Positions 50,170 to 62,699 of a stretch of 64,000 nt of DNA are shown here, one piece after another. Both the position numbers and the translations under genes were made by a program. The first letter of the stretch is position 1. Every line of letters starts with the position of its first letter. Location of the stretch: positions 50,022-114,021 of the forward strand of contig VCJN01000094.1 of the NCBI GenBank assembly GCA_006384855.1, written 5' to 3'. This stretch comes from Tetraselmis striata (lineage: Eukaryota; Chlorophyta; Chlorodendrophyceae; Chlorodendrales; Chlorodendraceae). Under the pieces are notes generated by a model. It was not told the DNA's origin. It was given only the letters and a program-made list of their open reading frames with translations, and searched no databases.

Positions 50170-51971
50170 TCACTTGGCCTGCTCAACGTTGTCGCTCGTT
50201 GCCAGCAGCAGGCCTCCAATGATGAGGGCCCCGGAGCCGGCCTCCTCAATGCTCAGATGGTGGTGGAACATCCCGATGCCAATCATCAAGCTGAAGAGCG
50301 GCTGGAGGGCGTTGTACACGCTCACGGTGTTGGCCGGCACCTTGGAGCTGCAGTACGTCATGGCGCTGTAATTGTACACAGTGGCCATGACGACCGCAAA
50401 GGCGAGCGCGCCCCACAGCGCGTTGTCATACGGGGCGCCAAATGCCGACAGCGACGTCATGATCTCACCAGCGTTGAAATGGTGTGCGCTGACGTCCAGC
50501 ATTGCCGTCATGACCGACGCGATGCTGTAATAGGCCGCAGTGAGCGTGATGGGCGGGTACCGTCCCGCCAGACCCCTGAAGGCACGCAGCAATGAGGGTC
50601 AGAGCAGCCCAATGGCACCCTCCGGCCATGCACAATCGCAGCAGGGCGGCATCAACGGGCGATTCTCACCTTTGGTAGATCATCATGGCGGCGTACGCGC
50701 AGATCTGCGCGAGAAGGATGCCGCTACCCAGAAGCTGGTGGTCTCCTCCCCCCATGCCACCCTCCAGGCCACCAGAGCACGAGGCAATGGTCGCCAGCAC
50801 CGCTCCAGACGAGCTGTACATTGGTGCAATGGCAGGTGTTAGCCTGTAGACACATCCGCTGGCATGCCATGCGTGTAGGTGATGGGAGTTTTGTACAAGA
50901 GCATGGAGCATGGCAGAGCAGGAGCGCACCTCATGACCACGCCGGTCTTGCCCCGCAAACCGATCTGCTGGATGCCCATGCCGGCGGACACCGCCATGAC
51001 GAGCACCGGCACAAAGGGCTGCATGATGGACGCTTGAAGCTCCGGCACGTACTGCAGACCCTTCAGGAAGCCCGCCACGTTGCCGGTGCAGAGTGCGCCC
51101 TGCAAACAGCGTATGGAAACGCATCAACCACTGCAAAGGCGTGTGTTCATATGAGTATACAATGAAATACACAATGCTATTATGGACAACGATATCAAAT
51201 GTTTCCTAATATTACTGCATGTTCTTCTAAATTATTAATTAAAACAGTCGATAGGCGCAGTTGCAAATATGGGCGGAAGGAGCGTTAGCGACCATGACGG
51301 CGGGCGCAGGCAGACGGTGTCGAGGGCCTCACCAGAATGACAAAGCGGCCGATGTCGCCAGGCTGCTGCAGGCGCAGTCCGCCCTCGAATTTGAGGGCCG
51401 CTGCCCAGAGTGCGGCGGAGGCGAAGGACTCGCGCATGAGCGCGAATGCCATTGGATCTACGCCCGAGTCTAGCGCGCCCTTGCCCAGGACGTACCAAAA
51501 GGAGAACGACAGCTGCACGGAGACGAGCAACGCCGCGATGACCACCTGCTCGCCGTCCGCATTTGTTACGCCGGTCTCGAGGTTGGACGCCAAGCCACCC
51601 AGCAGGGTCGACAAGCGCTGCACCGGGGTGCGCTGCTCCTCCACCAGCTCGCCCCACATCTGGAGCAGTAGCGCCTCGCTCTGCACAGCCGGCGGCCGAG
51701 CGGACGGCGGCGACGACGGCGACTGGGCGCCCATAGTGCGCCTCACCGCCTTGCTGAGCTCGAACTCCATGCTGCAGAGCTCCAGCTCCAGGGATGCAAG
51801 AGCGCCATTCGCAGGACGCCATGCCACTTTTTTCTGCTTGGGCGCGGCCCGGGCCCGGCGGTGGGCCGCCGGGCCTACGCCTACCGTCGCGGAGCTACTC
51901 GTCACAACTCGGGCCGAAAGTCCCGCCACGCGGGCCGGAAATACGCACTTGTCGCCAGCGCAGAGTTTCAT
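50170..51971 (-). CDS. EamA/DMT-superfamily membrane transporter
   Basis: Four exons give 452 codons plus TGA in one frame: 51333-51971, 50930-51099, 50670-50813, 50170-50575. The first ~145 residues are hydrophilic (Ala/Arg/Ser-rich start MKLCAGDKCVFPARVAGLSA), possibly a targeting sequence plus a linker. After that come about ten hydrophobic helices in two EamA-like halves: VIAALLVSVQLSFSFWYVLG, LKGLQYVPELQASIMQPFVP and SGAVLATIASC in the first, and LTAAYYSIASVMTAML, ALWGALAFAVVMATVYNYSA, VPANTVSVYNALQPLFSLMI and GALIIGGLLLATS in the second. The LQYVP..AS(I)..P..PV and NALQP(L).S pattern fits plant WAT1/EamA-type drug/metabolite transporters. The substrate and membrane cannot be decided; plastid targeting is a guess. 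Confidence 0.88.
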
Positions 51972-53828
51972 CGCGACCTGTGGTGTAATCGGGAAAAGCT
52001 AGATGTGTCTGGGTTGGGGGGGAGGCCGGGAAGCGCTGCGGAGTGATACAGCTGCCGACGCGGGTGAGTGTCGGGGATGTCGAGGGCAGCTCCGACACGG
52101 AGTAGGGCTTCAGCCGGCTCGCTGGGCACCTTCGCTTCCCGTCCACACGCGGCAGCTGCACCACCACCTGTACGGTATTGATGCCCACCGTCCTCTTATG
52201 TGCGGCGCTGATCGATGTTCCTTGTCAAAGAGGGCTCGCAGTAGGTGGACTGCCTGCTCGTGGAGAATGCTATATGGCGGAGAGGAGCTGTTGCACTGGA
52301 TTCGTACTGCCGCCCAGCACCACCCACTGCTGCAGGGTTATATAAACAAGCAGTCGCTATTACCGGTCGAACTGGTACAGCACTCGTAAGAGCCGGAGGT
52401 ACGGGTACTGCTCCTGGTAATGCCGATCGAACAATACCTAGCTGTAGATATAGCACTCCTACGAGCGAGCGATGTACCCTCGCCGCCGTACGAGGTACGG
52501 GGGTATCCTGTAATACCAGCACGGTCTGACGGTACCCGTAGCAGCGGCAGGCGGCAGGCGGTGTAACAATAGGTCCCAGCAGGGTTGGCGGCGGGCCAGG
52601 GGGCCGATACTGCACCATGCGTTCTATTGGGGAAGTGACGCATATACCTGTTGTAACCTGTCCCATCCGTAGGATCTCCTGGGGGGTGTCACGGGACCGT
52701 GACGATGGCTGAAATGACCGGTGAACCCTGGTCGATGGGTTATGCGCTGGATTCACTTCGCCTGCTCGCAGCTGCGCGCACGGACATGCAAATGATCTTA
52801 ATTTACGAAGCATGCTCCAGTTGTTTTTTAACATAAACAGGTAGGAGTGATAGAGTGCAGCAATTATATACTACAATTATCCTCTTGACGCTCTCCCTGT
52901 AACCAAAACTATCAATCATACTACACGTCCAAAAGTGTCAAATATATAATAATTGCACTAGTACCTATTATTTCTAGCCCGTTCTAGGGTAAAGACATGT
53001 AGTACTGACTCATTATGTTTCTAAAATTTTAAAATCACGAACGCTCCTGTGAAATGCTGGATGTAGCGACCGCGGTATACTGGTACATCGGGGCGCGATG
53101 ATTGATGGCGGTCCGCGTGCGGATGTGCGCGCGTTTACTGACGCGTAAAAAACGTGACAAACACTCTGGTACACTACTACCCCATACGTGTCATGCAGTG
53201 TTTCATACGAGGTACAGGGGAAATTGATTCAGCGTCTGATCCAATTCTCGTGAAGATCATTTAACAGCTTAAGTTGATGTACTGGTACTTGTACCAGCAT
53301 CACCTGCTCGTACAGGTACACGGGCAAATACTACATGTTAGTTAGCGACAACAGGTATCAGGCTACTACCGGGTACAAATGCTGCTGCTGCGTCAGTTTT
53401 AGTCGCAAATAATCGTACGGGTACTAAAATGCCCGTATGAACCGGCCCCGGTTACGGTTGCGGACGGCACCGTGAAATGTGACATCCAAGTATCCGCCGC
53501 AACCGCAGAGTCGGCGGCGATTCGTTTTTGAATATTTTGATAAGAAAAGGCGCGGGTGCACGGGCGGCTGCTCAGATCTCGCCCCCTCTCCCCCACCAAC
53601 ACTGGGACGATCACCGTCCCGTGCGTACCCCAGCGCAGCCCGCTCGGGAAACCCAAACTGCCTCATCAACAAGCCCATATACTCCAAGGTTGCGTTGGCC
53701 GATGGCCACGGTGTGATGCATGGCTGCCATTGTGGCGGGCATTGCCGCGCGCCCCGTCGCGCTTGTGAAGAGACGGCGCGACAAGGCTCGCACGCGTCAA
53801 GCTCTCAATGCCGAGCGCGGACGGGGAC
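51972..53828. other. Intergenic DNA, no recognised gene
   Basis: 52000-52640 is GC-rich with GTAC-rich stretches; 52790-53410 is AT-rich. Frames here have no motifs. The 5' end of the Harbinger element may lie near its right edge, but no terminal inverted repeat was found by eye. Confidence 0.5.
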
Positions 53829-54620
53829 ATGCTTGTGCTGCGACTACTCGGAGGAGGCCTCGCGCTTGGTAAGTCAAGCGCGCAACGACGTGCCTCCCGC
53901 CGTAGGCGCCCGGAGTTCACGCAGTGGCATCTGGATTATGACGACAACGTTGCGCATTTGGCGAGTGGAGAGGCCGAGATCTTGCTAGAGGATTTCCGCA
54001 ACCAATTCCGTGTGCCATACACGATGTTCCAAGAGGTTTTGAAAGAGACCAAGAAGTCCGACCTGTTCCCGTGCGAGGACAATCGTTGGCGTGGCAACAC
54101 GCCACAGCCGCTCATATCATGAAGGTTCTTGCCGCCCTGCGCCGCCTAGCCCTTGGTGTGTCGAATGATGCCCTAGAGGATGTGTCGGGTATTTCAAAAT
54201 CGACCCTGTGTCGCTTCTGCCCTGCATGGGACGAGGACTAGTTCCTCGAGAATTACTATGACGATTGATTGGGTTCGCTTTCTTGATGCATGACATTGAT
54301 GAAGCTGTTGAGATGTTCCGTCGCTGTGGTCTTCCTGGTTGTAGTAGCATCTTAGATGTCGTTCACATCCGCTACGATCGCTGCCTAGCTGCGCACCGTC
54401 CCCTGCACACTGGGAAGGAGAACTTCCCTACCCTCGGGTATCATTTTCAGTAAGGGCACAACCGATAAATCTTCCATGTGTCTGATGCTTTCCTTGGGGC
54501 AAAGAACGAAAAGACGATCGTGCGTTTCGACGAGCATCATTCTAGAGGAGCTCATCAGCAACCCCAAGTACGCCAACTACACGTACATTGACAAGACGCC
54601 ACTTGTTGGGGCCGGGCCTT
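53829..54620 (+). pseudogene. PIF/Harbinger-type transposase, decayed
   Basis: ATG at 53829 opens a frame through FRNQFRVPYTMFQEVLKETK to a stop at 54122. A frame shift at about 54119 then continues MKVLAALRRLALGVSNDALE and GISKSTLCRFCP to TAG at 54239. The DDE part follows in another frame: CSSILDVVHIRYDRC (first acidic residue), LHTGKENFPTLGYHFQ, AFLGAKNEKTIVRFDE (second acidic residue region). The spacing and the GKE-PT--YHF and KTIVR-D blocks are those of Harbinger-derived endonucleases. At least three frame changes and four stops make it inactive. Confidence 0.7.
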
Positions 54621-54955
54621 GGGCATGAGGAAGATTCATGACACCCAACGCGTCGTGAGTGCCCTCTCTCCCATGAGTCGATCTTGAGGAAATGTGTTAG
54701 CTCGCCGACAATAAAGCTTATATTAGTTACTTAGGTGTCGCATCTTGCATAATCTCGACGCCATGGTTGAAGGGTAGTAGTGATGGCAGTCATTTGCTAT
54801 TATTGATGAATGGGATACGAACTCTATGGCGGATCCATCCCAAAACTTGCTCGCTCGCACCGTTGTCGGCCCACTCACACGCGCTTGCTTCCACACGTTG
54901 TGGCGCATGTAGAGAGTAGCGGGGTCGCACGATTCGGGGCGGCGGGTCACACCAT

Positions 54956-55755
54956 CATTATTGCTTCGGCGCAGTCGGCGGCTTCTTCGAGTTCTTGGGG
55001 TAGGGCTTGAACTTGAGGTCGGGCTTGTCGAGCGTGACCATGGCGGACGCTGCTCTAGCCGCGGCCTAGGCGCTCGCCATGACAGAGACCCCGAGCGTCT
55101 TGTTGATGAAGGCTCAGTGTAGCGTGTCATAGTCCGAGGAGGCTTTGGGCTTGAGGAAGCGGTCGTAGGCGAGGATTACGAAGACGCGGTCCGTTTCCGA
55201 CGTCTTCCCTCCGCCCTTGGTGTGTCGGATGTAAGATACCGGGACACGGGAGGCCTCCTCGATCGCGCCGTGGGTGCGACGGCACTCAAGTTTGATTGCG
55301 AGCGTGGCTGCCGAAGAGGGGCTCGCGGAAGCCATTTGAAGCGCTGCCACAGCTGAATCCCACACCGTGTTAGCACAGAAGGCGTAAGCGGCGAGGCACG
55401 CCACGAAGCGGTATTCGTAGGGCGTGGCGGCATGCTTACTAAGGGCGGCGAGATGCCGGTACGCATCGCAAGTGAGCGCGAAAACCTGCGGCTCTTGGAG
55501 TTGTTTTGGGGGCAGCTCCATTCTGGGGGATGTGGGAACGCTCGTCGACGAAGGCGGCCTCGGGTGGAGGTGCAAGTGGCGTCGGGTGGTCAGGCACCCG
55601 TTTCCTACGGCCTTAGCCGCTTCCAACGCTGCGCCGCGCTCCTCGGGCGTCGCGTTACCACCCTCCGGCAACTCGGTAGTACCGGCGTAATGGCAAGCAT
55701 GCTGCCAGACCGCCAATCGATGATTCGGCTGACACACCGGAAGCCTCGGCGTCAT
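54956..55755 (-). pseudogene. Unknown protein, nearly intact, one or two stops
   Basis: The minus frame runs open for 213 codons from 55755 (MTPRLPVCQPNHRLAVWQHA). It has a helical Ala-rich centre (YRHLAALSKHAATPYEYRFV) and GGGKTSETDRVFVILAYDRF, then hits TGA at 55114. The same frame continues, with another stop, to a basic end PDLKFKPYPKNSKKPPTAPK and a stop near 54956. No family recognised. Because it lies next to the Harbinger transposase in the opposite direction, it could be that transposon's second (Myb-like) ORF, but no Myb repeat is seen. Confidence 0.4.
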
Positions 55756-55800
55756 GCGCCATCATTCGGTCGATGTCGCCGCTCGAAACGGGAGGGGTAA

Positions 55801-57985
55801 GCTCTCTAGCTCGCAGTCGCATGAATAAGGGCTTCGTACATTGTCACCTTTCGTCGCACACGAGAGCTAATGTAGCCGTGAACTTCCTTTTCCCAGCCGC
55901 AAGTTAACACCGAGTATTGTAGTACCACGCTACAATATTAATTTCGAGTATACTACGGTAGTTGGTAATTCTGTGCGGAACCTACACCTGCCCGCAAAAG
56001 TCTTGCCCCCCTTGTCAAGCGTCAATTGTAGATTGGCCCATTATGAGCCCTCACCTTCGTTTCCAGCCGCGCCCTACCATGTGTCATACGTGAACACGAC
56101 ATCATGCGTGGGGGGAGCCCTAAATGGCGTTTGTTGGGCTCTCGTTGTAAAAGCCATGCGTGTGCGTGTCATTGTTCAGGGTTAGTAATGAATTTGATAA
56201 CCCAATGTCACGAGGGCACGAATTTTTATATCGCACGTATATGCGTTCTATCTGTACGGATGCACGCCAAGAGTTAGCTCTACCATCGTAGAGCACATTC
56301 ACAAAGGCGCGCTCTCCCCGCCGTCGGCATGCAAGCAAGTGAGCAGTTCCCACAAAACTGCCAATACTGCGATAAAGGCTTGCTCCAAAGCCAGCACACC
56401 TACAGCTGATGTCCGCATTCAATGCGCCCTTTGTAGAGCCGGGATTCAGTCCATACTGCGCAGGGGTGCAGCCCCCGAGTCAGCGGGTGGGTCCATATGG
56501 TCACCTGCTAGGGTATCGTCCAGGGTATGTGGTAGGGCTGGCCATCAATACGCTCCCATATTCTGCTACTGGGCTGCGCCTAGCGGGCCCCTAAGCGGGG
56601 AAAATCCGCCCGCGCGGGGCGAGTACATCGCCGTTTTATCGGGATGCGGGTCGCGCGGTAAGCCACTGTACTAGGGCTTGTAAGAGAACCTAAAAATATT
56701 TGCATCGGGCCCCCCCTACCCCCCTCGGTTATATTTCCACCGAGGCCTGGGAGGGTTCGAACCTGCACAGAGCGGAATCACGAGCGTAACAAGCATGCCT
56801 CCCCTCCGCCACCTATCACATCTCAAGCCGTTGATGAATATTCTACGTTAGTTATATCATAATAATGCGCCACTTTACCACTCGGCGGTCGGCGCCGCCG
56901 GTGTTGACGTGGCGATATGGACAGATACGTACAGGTAAAGACTTACGAGGGGGACTGTAGGCGCGTTCGACGACCGTCTTGCCGGGCGAGCTGCCGGCCT
57001 GCACTGCTAGACAATGCGAATGCGCAGAAGCACAGGGAGCAACTGTGGAAATCGACGGAGCAGAGCCACATGGATATACGCCAAAATGGTGGCGCGGGAC
57101 GGTCGTGTATGCAAGCAGTACGCCACCTCGCATGCAACAACAGCTTTTCGGGGTGCAAAAAAGCCCTACCCCCGACCCGCTACATGCGCCCGGCTGCGCG
57201 GCCCTAAGTGATCATGGGGTGTTGGACGTAATGTTCGCTCAGCATTCTAGCCCGCGGCAGAGCATTTGGGTTCTGCGGTATTTTGGCGACACGATGCGTG
57301 ATTACGACCGTCGAGTCTGCGAGGCGACAGTCGCCAGCAGCGCGAAGGCGACCGCCGCTGCTCGGGTGGCGGCGACGCTCGCGGGTCTCGGGCCTGAACG
57401 TGGACGCGGTGGCGGTCGAGGGCGTGGCCGCGAAGGCGAGCACGAATGACGGCGTGGGGCGCCTGACGTCACAGCGTCTGGCGCCTTGAGAGGTCACCTT
57501 TCGGTGACCGCCGCACAACGAACCGTGGCAGGAAGTCAACGACGGGAACGGGGACCCCCCCCCCCCCCCCCCCCCCCAACCCTACAGACTTCTTATAGGC
57601 CTTCCTCGGTGCGACGCTTCTTACAACCACATGCGAGTGTGGCTAACCATCCGCACACTTGCACATGACCGTTCGACAACCCATCTCCCATACCATTTCA
57701 TCACTGCGTCCATCGGTGGTGACACTACGGGTTACAACCCGTTGGTTTTTCGCAACGACCATCTTTCGCGTGCACGTTACGCGCGAGTCATGCGCTACGA
57801 GCTCGACGGGCGCGCGGGGTGGCCCGCCTACCTGATGAACATTGCCCCGTCTAGCAATTACCAATTGCCGGCAACTTAATCGCCGCGGCCGATTATATTG
57901 CCGGAATGGGCCGGCTTCAAGACATGTTATTCCGTCGGTCAAACGTCGCACTGAGTTGATTGACGCGCCCGGGGCTCTCGCTTCA
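55801..57985. other. Accessory DNA, no gene called
   Basis: AT-rich at 55850-56250, otherwise GC-rich. Contains a perfect small hairpin CCTCGGT/ACCGAGG (56723-56745) next to GGGTTCGAACC, and a 23-nt poly-C (57555-57577). Frames such as 56979-57449 show no motif. Confidence 0.45.
57555..57577. repeat. poly-C tract, 23 nt
   Basis: Non-coding DNA upstream of the second tyrosine recombinase fragment. Confidence 0.98.
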
Positions 57986-57989
57986 TATG

Positions 57990-58310
57990 GGTGGCTTCAC
58001 TCGGGCCCGTCTACTTGATTCAAGCGTTCGGCTTGGACAAGCTGGGCAGTGCACCCTCGACCGCCTCTCTACATCCCTCACCTCCCATACGCATAAGAGC
58101 TACGCCGGCAAGCTGCCAGTTCGCGGCGTTCCACGACTCCAAGAACATCGGGCTGCTGGAGGCGACTACTGCCACCGTCGCTCGGTACGTCGACGGAAGA
58201 GGTGCGTTGAGCATGTGCCCGGGCGCCGTCTTGTCCTATTCCTGTCGGAGGTGGATCCGGCAAGCGATGGCGATTGGATTAGCAAGCGATGTGATTGTCG
58301 TATGTGATGT
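57990..58310 (+). pseudogene. Tyrosine recombinase, N-terminal core-binding fragment 2
   Basis: One frame reads SLTSHTHKSYAGKL (about 58065-58108); the next frame continues CQFAAFHDSKNIGLLEATTA and TVARYVDGRGALS (58117-58212). Together they make the core-binding domain pattern SLTxxTxKSYAGKLxxFxxF...LEATTATVARYV. A frame change near 58110 and no visible catalytic domain mark it as a relic of the same class as 38353-38565. Confidence 0.55.
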
Positions 58311-59646
58311 GCGTGGCGGGATTGTAACTACTAGGCGATGGCTGTGGTAGTGCTCTAAAACTGGAACGAGCATGAGGTTGACTACGCGGGAGGGATACCG
58401 TGGCTCGACCTCCTCTACCTCCGCCCCTGCGTCCTTCGCCCATGGCAGCTCTACGGCTTCCCGCGGGCTTGCATGTGGGAGAAAGGACCATGTGAGCACA
58501 CAAAATAACGCGAAGCTCATAGACGGGTCTCATGGCGGGTGTTTTCTCGCAATTGAATTACAGTAATGGGTTGGACACGCCTCAATGGCACCCTTCGGTA
58601 GCGCCACATGCACATCTTGCCCTACATACAAAAGGCTATTATACTCTTGCTACGATGATGCATTTATTGACGGCGCTTTCCCTTTCTGGCTGGCCTCCCC
58701 GTTCCGGACAGCCCCGTTTGCATCCGTATATGTCCGTCCCCGGTCCGGCGGGCGTCCGCGTACACGTGCGTCCGTCCCCGGTCCGGCGGGCGTACACGTG
58801 TCTGCTGCGACTCATCGCACCCCACCATTTCCACCTTGCTGTCCTTGCCATGGCCGCCGACAGCGCTAGATGGGTCGCCAGGTGCCAGACTTCCGGCGTG
58901 CCCCTCTACACCGTTGCTAGAATCACGCACGTGGGTTAGTTTCTCTGTATATCTATCTGTTTGCCACGCCCCGGCTGTGGGTTATGGGCAACCTTGATGG
59001 TGGTGGAGAGGCAGAACTGCCCAGCATCCCCAGTCACGTGCGCAGGGTGGCGGTTGGCGGCTGCGGAGTCGGGCACGGTACTCAGTACGGTGCGTTGTAC
59101 TTAACTTGCGCCGTAAATCACATCGCCCGAGGCCCAATAAATTGTACCATTTTTGTGGGACAATTTACGCGGTCGTGGACTGTACCAAAAACGCTCGAAT
59201 ATTGCCCGTTTCTCAAGGCTGTCCGCAGCAACTCCCGATGGCTTCAAAATTTTATTGCATCTCCAAGACTAGTACATGCTTGCAACCGGTTGCCAAGCCT
59301 GTAGTTGTATAAATAAAGCCGTGTACGCCCCAATATACTGTAACGACTTCCTTTGCTACAAAAAATTCCTTGCCTACGCTGAAGCCCCTTGCCTTATCCC
59401 GAACATTGGTTTCTTTGGAGCTCTGGTTAAAGATCCCCGCCAGGTTTCCACCGCGTATGCAGCCGGTCACACGCCGCTCCCCGCCCCTTCCATCGTGGAC
59501 GACTACCCTCCCGCCGCCGCCGCTGGTAGCACCGCCGGAGCCGTGGAGATCGACACCCGGTGGCCCATATCATCCGGGTCGAGCTAGGCAAGCACGCGAC
59601 CCGCGCCCAAACCACGGACGTCGTCCACTCATCGTCAACGGACATA

Positions 59647-59665
59647 CCCCCCCCCCCCCCCCCCC
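59647..59665. repeat. poly-C tract, 19 nt
   Basis: In non-coding accessory DNA. Confidence 0.98.
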
Positions 59666-60309
59666 TCCTCCCCCACCCCCCGGTGCGCGCCCCCTCCGCT
59701 GCCACGCATGCCACGGCCCCAATCCTCGGCATATTGCCGCTATGACGGCATGTGCGATGGATATGGCAGCATGGGCCACTCCGACCATCAGAAAATGATC
59801 GTCGACGAGCGAGGCCTAGTGCCGGACAGTGGCAGCCGACATAGCATCTAAGGGGATTACCAAGCCGCACTTGCACCGCCCCGCTGCCGGTTAATGACGT
59901 ACGACGGTTTGATGCAGGCCTGGATTTGATTATGTATTGTAAAACAATCGACATTCTTTCTCGGCCGAGTCTATCCCCGTCTCCCATCCCCAAGACGACT
60001 ATGCCTATTGCCATGCCCGCGGTGAACGAGCTAACTCCTGAGAGCGCGGCCGAGCCTCTTGAGTCGGTGTCTGCGCATGATGGAGCCTCCTCTTTAGGTC
60101 CGTTGCATGTCGAGTCGACACACTCGTTACCTTCGCGTGAGCTGTGTTGGTTTCTGTTCTAACAACAGCAAGCCTTGCCATCCCAGCCGACACATACAAC
60201 TACTGATGTTGCCAAATAATCCAGGATTGAAAGACGCGTTGCTATCCGGAAATATTACCGGCCCCGCCCTTGCACTAGCAATAAACCACGCATGCCCGGC
60301 CACCTACCT

Positions 60310-60335
60310 CCCCCCCCCCCCCCCCCCCCCCCCCC
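60310..60335. repeat. poly-C tract, 26 nt
   Basis: Directly before the Ty3 relic. Confidence 0.98.
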
Positions 60336-60389
60336 GGCTCAACTGCCTTTGATCGTAATGCAATAGATTTAGAGCCCGTCTCAACTATA

Positions 60390-62110
60390 GCAGCTAAAAC
60401 TACAACATGCTTACCCTTGATGCTCGTACGTCTGCGTTTGATGTGGTCTGTCCGAATTTTTGTACGCGCGAGCATCCGTTTACTTCTATGTCGGCTATCG
60501 GTCATACAAACTATTTGAAACCCCTATATAAGACGAATATTATGCTCTGTCCATCCTCGGACATTTTGAGGCTGCCTTGCCGCTAAGAATATCCTGCCAT
60601 ATGAACCCGCCCGGAGTGCTATTATTATTTCCCCCCGCTACGAGCAGTAGTAAGGAGTATAGTGAACCCATCATGTTTTCCTGGCATCCCGCCACCCTGT
60701 TCGAAAACCGCCTCATCCCCTCGTACCAAAGGCTCGTACTAAATGCCGGCGTATATTACGGCCATACCTGCTGCCACTAACGACATGCCTATGCCATCGA
60801 CCAACTGGGTGGTCGGTATATACCTACCTTGTTGCCGATAACAATGTCGATGAGTAGGGCGGGCACCGCCGCGCACTGCAACAACATGCGATCTATCTAA
60901 ACACATCAATGCTCGGTCTTGAGCTAAAGCCTAAAGGTAAGACTTATGTGGCCAACAAATAATAGTCCCGCCACCAGGCTGGCTCGCGTTGAAACCGAAA
61001 GCGCTGTTGTAACCTCTATGTGCGATGACAATTTATTATTTCTAAAACACAAATTGGCCGACCGTCTGGACATGCCGCCTCCTATCATGTTGTTAGACTC
61101 CGGCGCGACACTATGTTTTTTAACTGAAGGCTTATTCGTCCGCCGACGAGGAGATATTCAATGACAGTGGTACCACGCCGCTAGGAAATAAACTAGGCGT
61201 TATCATGGCCGATGGCCGAATGCCTTTACCGTCGCAGTTCTGCACATTTCATTTGGATATTAATAGATATCGAGTAGAATCAGTAGCAGATGTTGAACTC
61301 GTTTATACAACCAATTTCCAGAATAATTTCGACGTTGTTCTCGTGTGCTGTGTCATTTCTCAAATAAAATCACCGCCCGAATACTAGTAGTTGAACCGCC
61401 GGCACCCTTATTACATTTGCCGACGGCCACACTGTCACCTATATCCAGTCGAACCGCAATCCAGTAATACCAACGTGATACATGCCAACACCATGGCTCG
61501 CGTAATACTTAAAAAGGATCCCAATGCCGTGTTCTTTTGCGCCGTAATTTGGGAGTCGTAAGACGGAAGCAATACTGTTCAATCGCTTAATCATGATATT
61601 TCCGTTGTCACTTCCGACCGGTTTGCTGAGTATACTCAACGAATTGGGTTTCTCATGCTTAAATATAATGAAATAACATGCCAGGCATTAAATTCCCTTC
61701 CGCAATAGCGCCCAACTTCTAGGTTCGAAATACCACTGCTCTAAGCTGCTGATGTACTATTTGGCAAATAACTATATTGCATATCACCTGCCGAGTTTAA
61801 TAAAAAAAGCACATAACTGCTCGACAAAGGATTTATTGGATAATCGTTTACGCCTTATGTTGCATCTGTCCTATTTGCCCAACAGGGCGATGGCGGCATG
61901 CGCACATGTTGCATAAATATACCGCCGAATAGGATTTTCGATTCCACACGCCGCCATGTTCTTAGATATGCTCTCCGGCGCCGCCATGTTCCGCCCTCGA
62001 CCTTATTCTAGTTCTATCACCAACTTTATCTTACAATTCGGACGTCAACAAAGTATCGTTCAAAACATACGGCATATCTTTTGAATTCCGGGAAAATTTC
62101 GGAATCACGC
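60390..62110 (+). mobile_element. Decayed Ty3/gypsy pol of the same family as 18.3-23.9 kb
   Basis: Pieces align in order with the intact-LTR element. TLDARTSAFDVVCPNFC and GPTNWV-like fragments correspond to the methylase-like domain (60410-60840). Protease LLDSGATLCF is at about 61090-61120, followed by MADGRMPLPSQ (61204). The start of RT (SPAEF, SFTPYVASVLFAQ, GGMRTC) is at 61790-61915, then HQLYLTI near 62020. Many stops and shifts occur. No LTRs were found and the sequence is far more diverged than the other copy, so it is an older insertion. Confidence 0.65.
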
Positions 62111-62699
62111 GAACTGTTGGACGCGCTGACGCGCGCCCGCCGAGCAGAATCAGCAGCGTGTGCGCAACATTCGGTTAGTTCGCATTCCTAGTCTTGCACA
62201 GCGTACGGATACCCCGCGCGACCCGATTTTTTATTACCTCGTATACCGTACAGCCGGCCGCGCAAAACACTGCCGCCGCGCCGCAACGTCGGCACTACTC
62301 ACCCGGGCATCAGCAGCTCACAAAAACCTACCGCCCACCCGTCTCCCAGGCCATCTGAGGCAGCCACCACCCCGCCACGCCCACCCAGGGCCTCTAAACG
62401 CCCGTTGACCGGCGGTCGTACGGTCGGAGGTGTCCCACTCAGGTGTGCCATCCCGCCTCCCCTGCGCGAATTGCCGTTGTTGCTGCGTCATCGTTCACTC
62501 GGCACCCACTCTACCACTCACGCGAAAGCACAAGCCGTAGGCATAGCGCCCGCTCGGCGCCTGTAAACGGTCCCGAACCGTTGGTATATGTGTTGTGCAT
62601 GGGCCCATGCGCGGTGCGGTGGTGTCGTGCCGTCTGCATCCTGCAGCAACGCTTCGTCTGTCGGGGTGTTAACTGTGATTGTGCCTCACTGTTGCAGAT
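62111..62699. other. Intergenic, no recognised gene
   Basis: GC-rich, with proline/arginine-rich frames typical of non-coding GC-rich DNA. A CTGTTGCAG just before 62700 could be a splice acceptor for the next ORF. Confidence 0.4.

Larger units (their letters stand above)
58530..60389. other. Accessory DNA upstream of the Ty3 relic
   Basis: Contains a CGTCCCCGGTCCGGCGGGCG direct repeat (58734-58755 and 58770-58792) and poly-C tracts at 59647-59665 and 60310-60335. Some frames (59106-59312 with CGTIYAVVDCTKN) could be decayed gag of the Ty3 relic, but this is not certain. Confidence 0.35.

Noticed and set aside
56409-56594. Proline/glycine-rich 61-codon ORF
   Set aside because: Short, without partner exons or recognisable family.
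56690-56800. GGGTTCGAACC near a hairpin, possible tRNA
   Set aside because: T, anticodon and acceptor stems do not pair on either strand.
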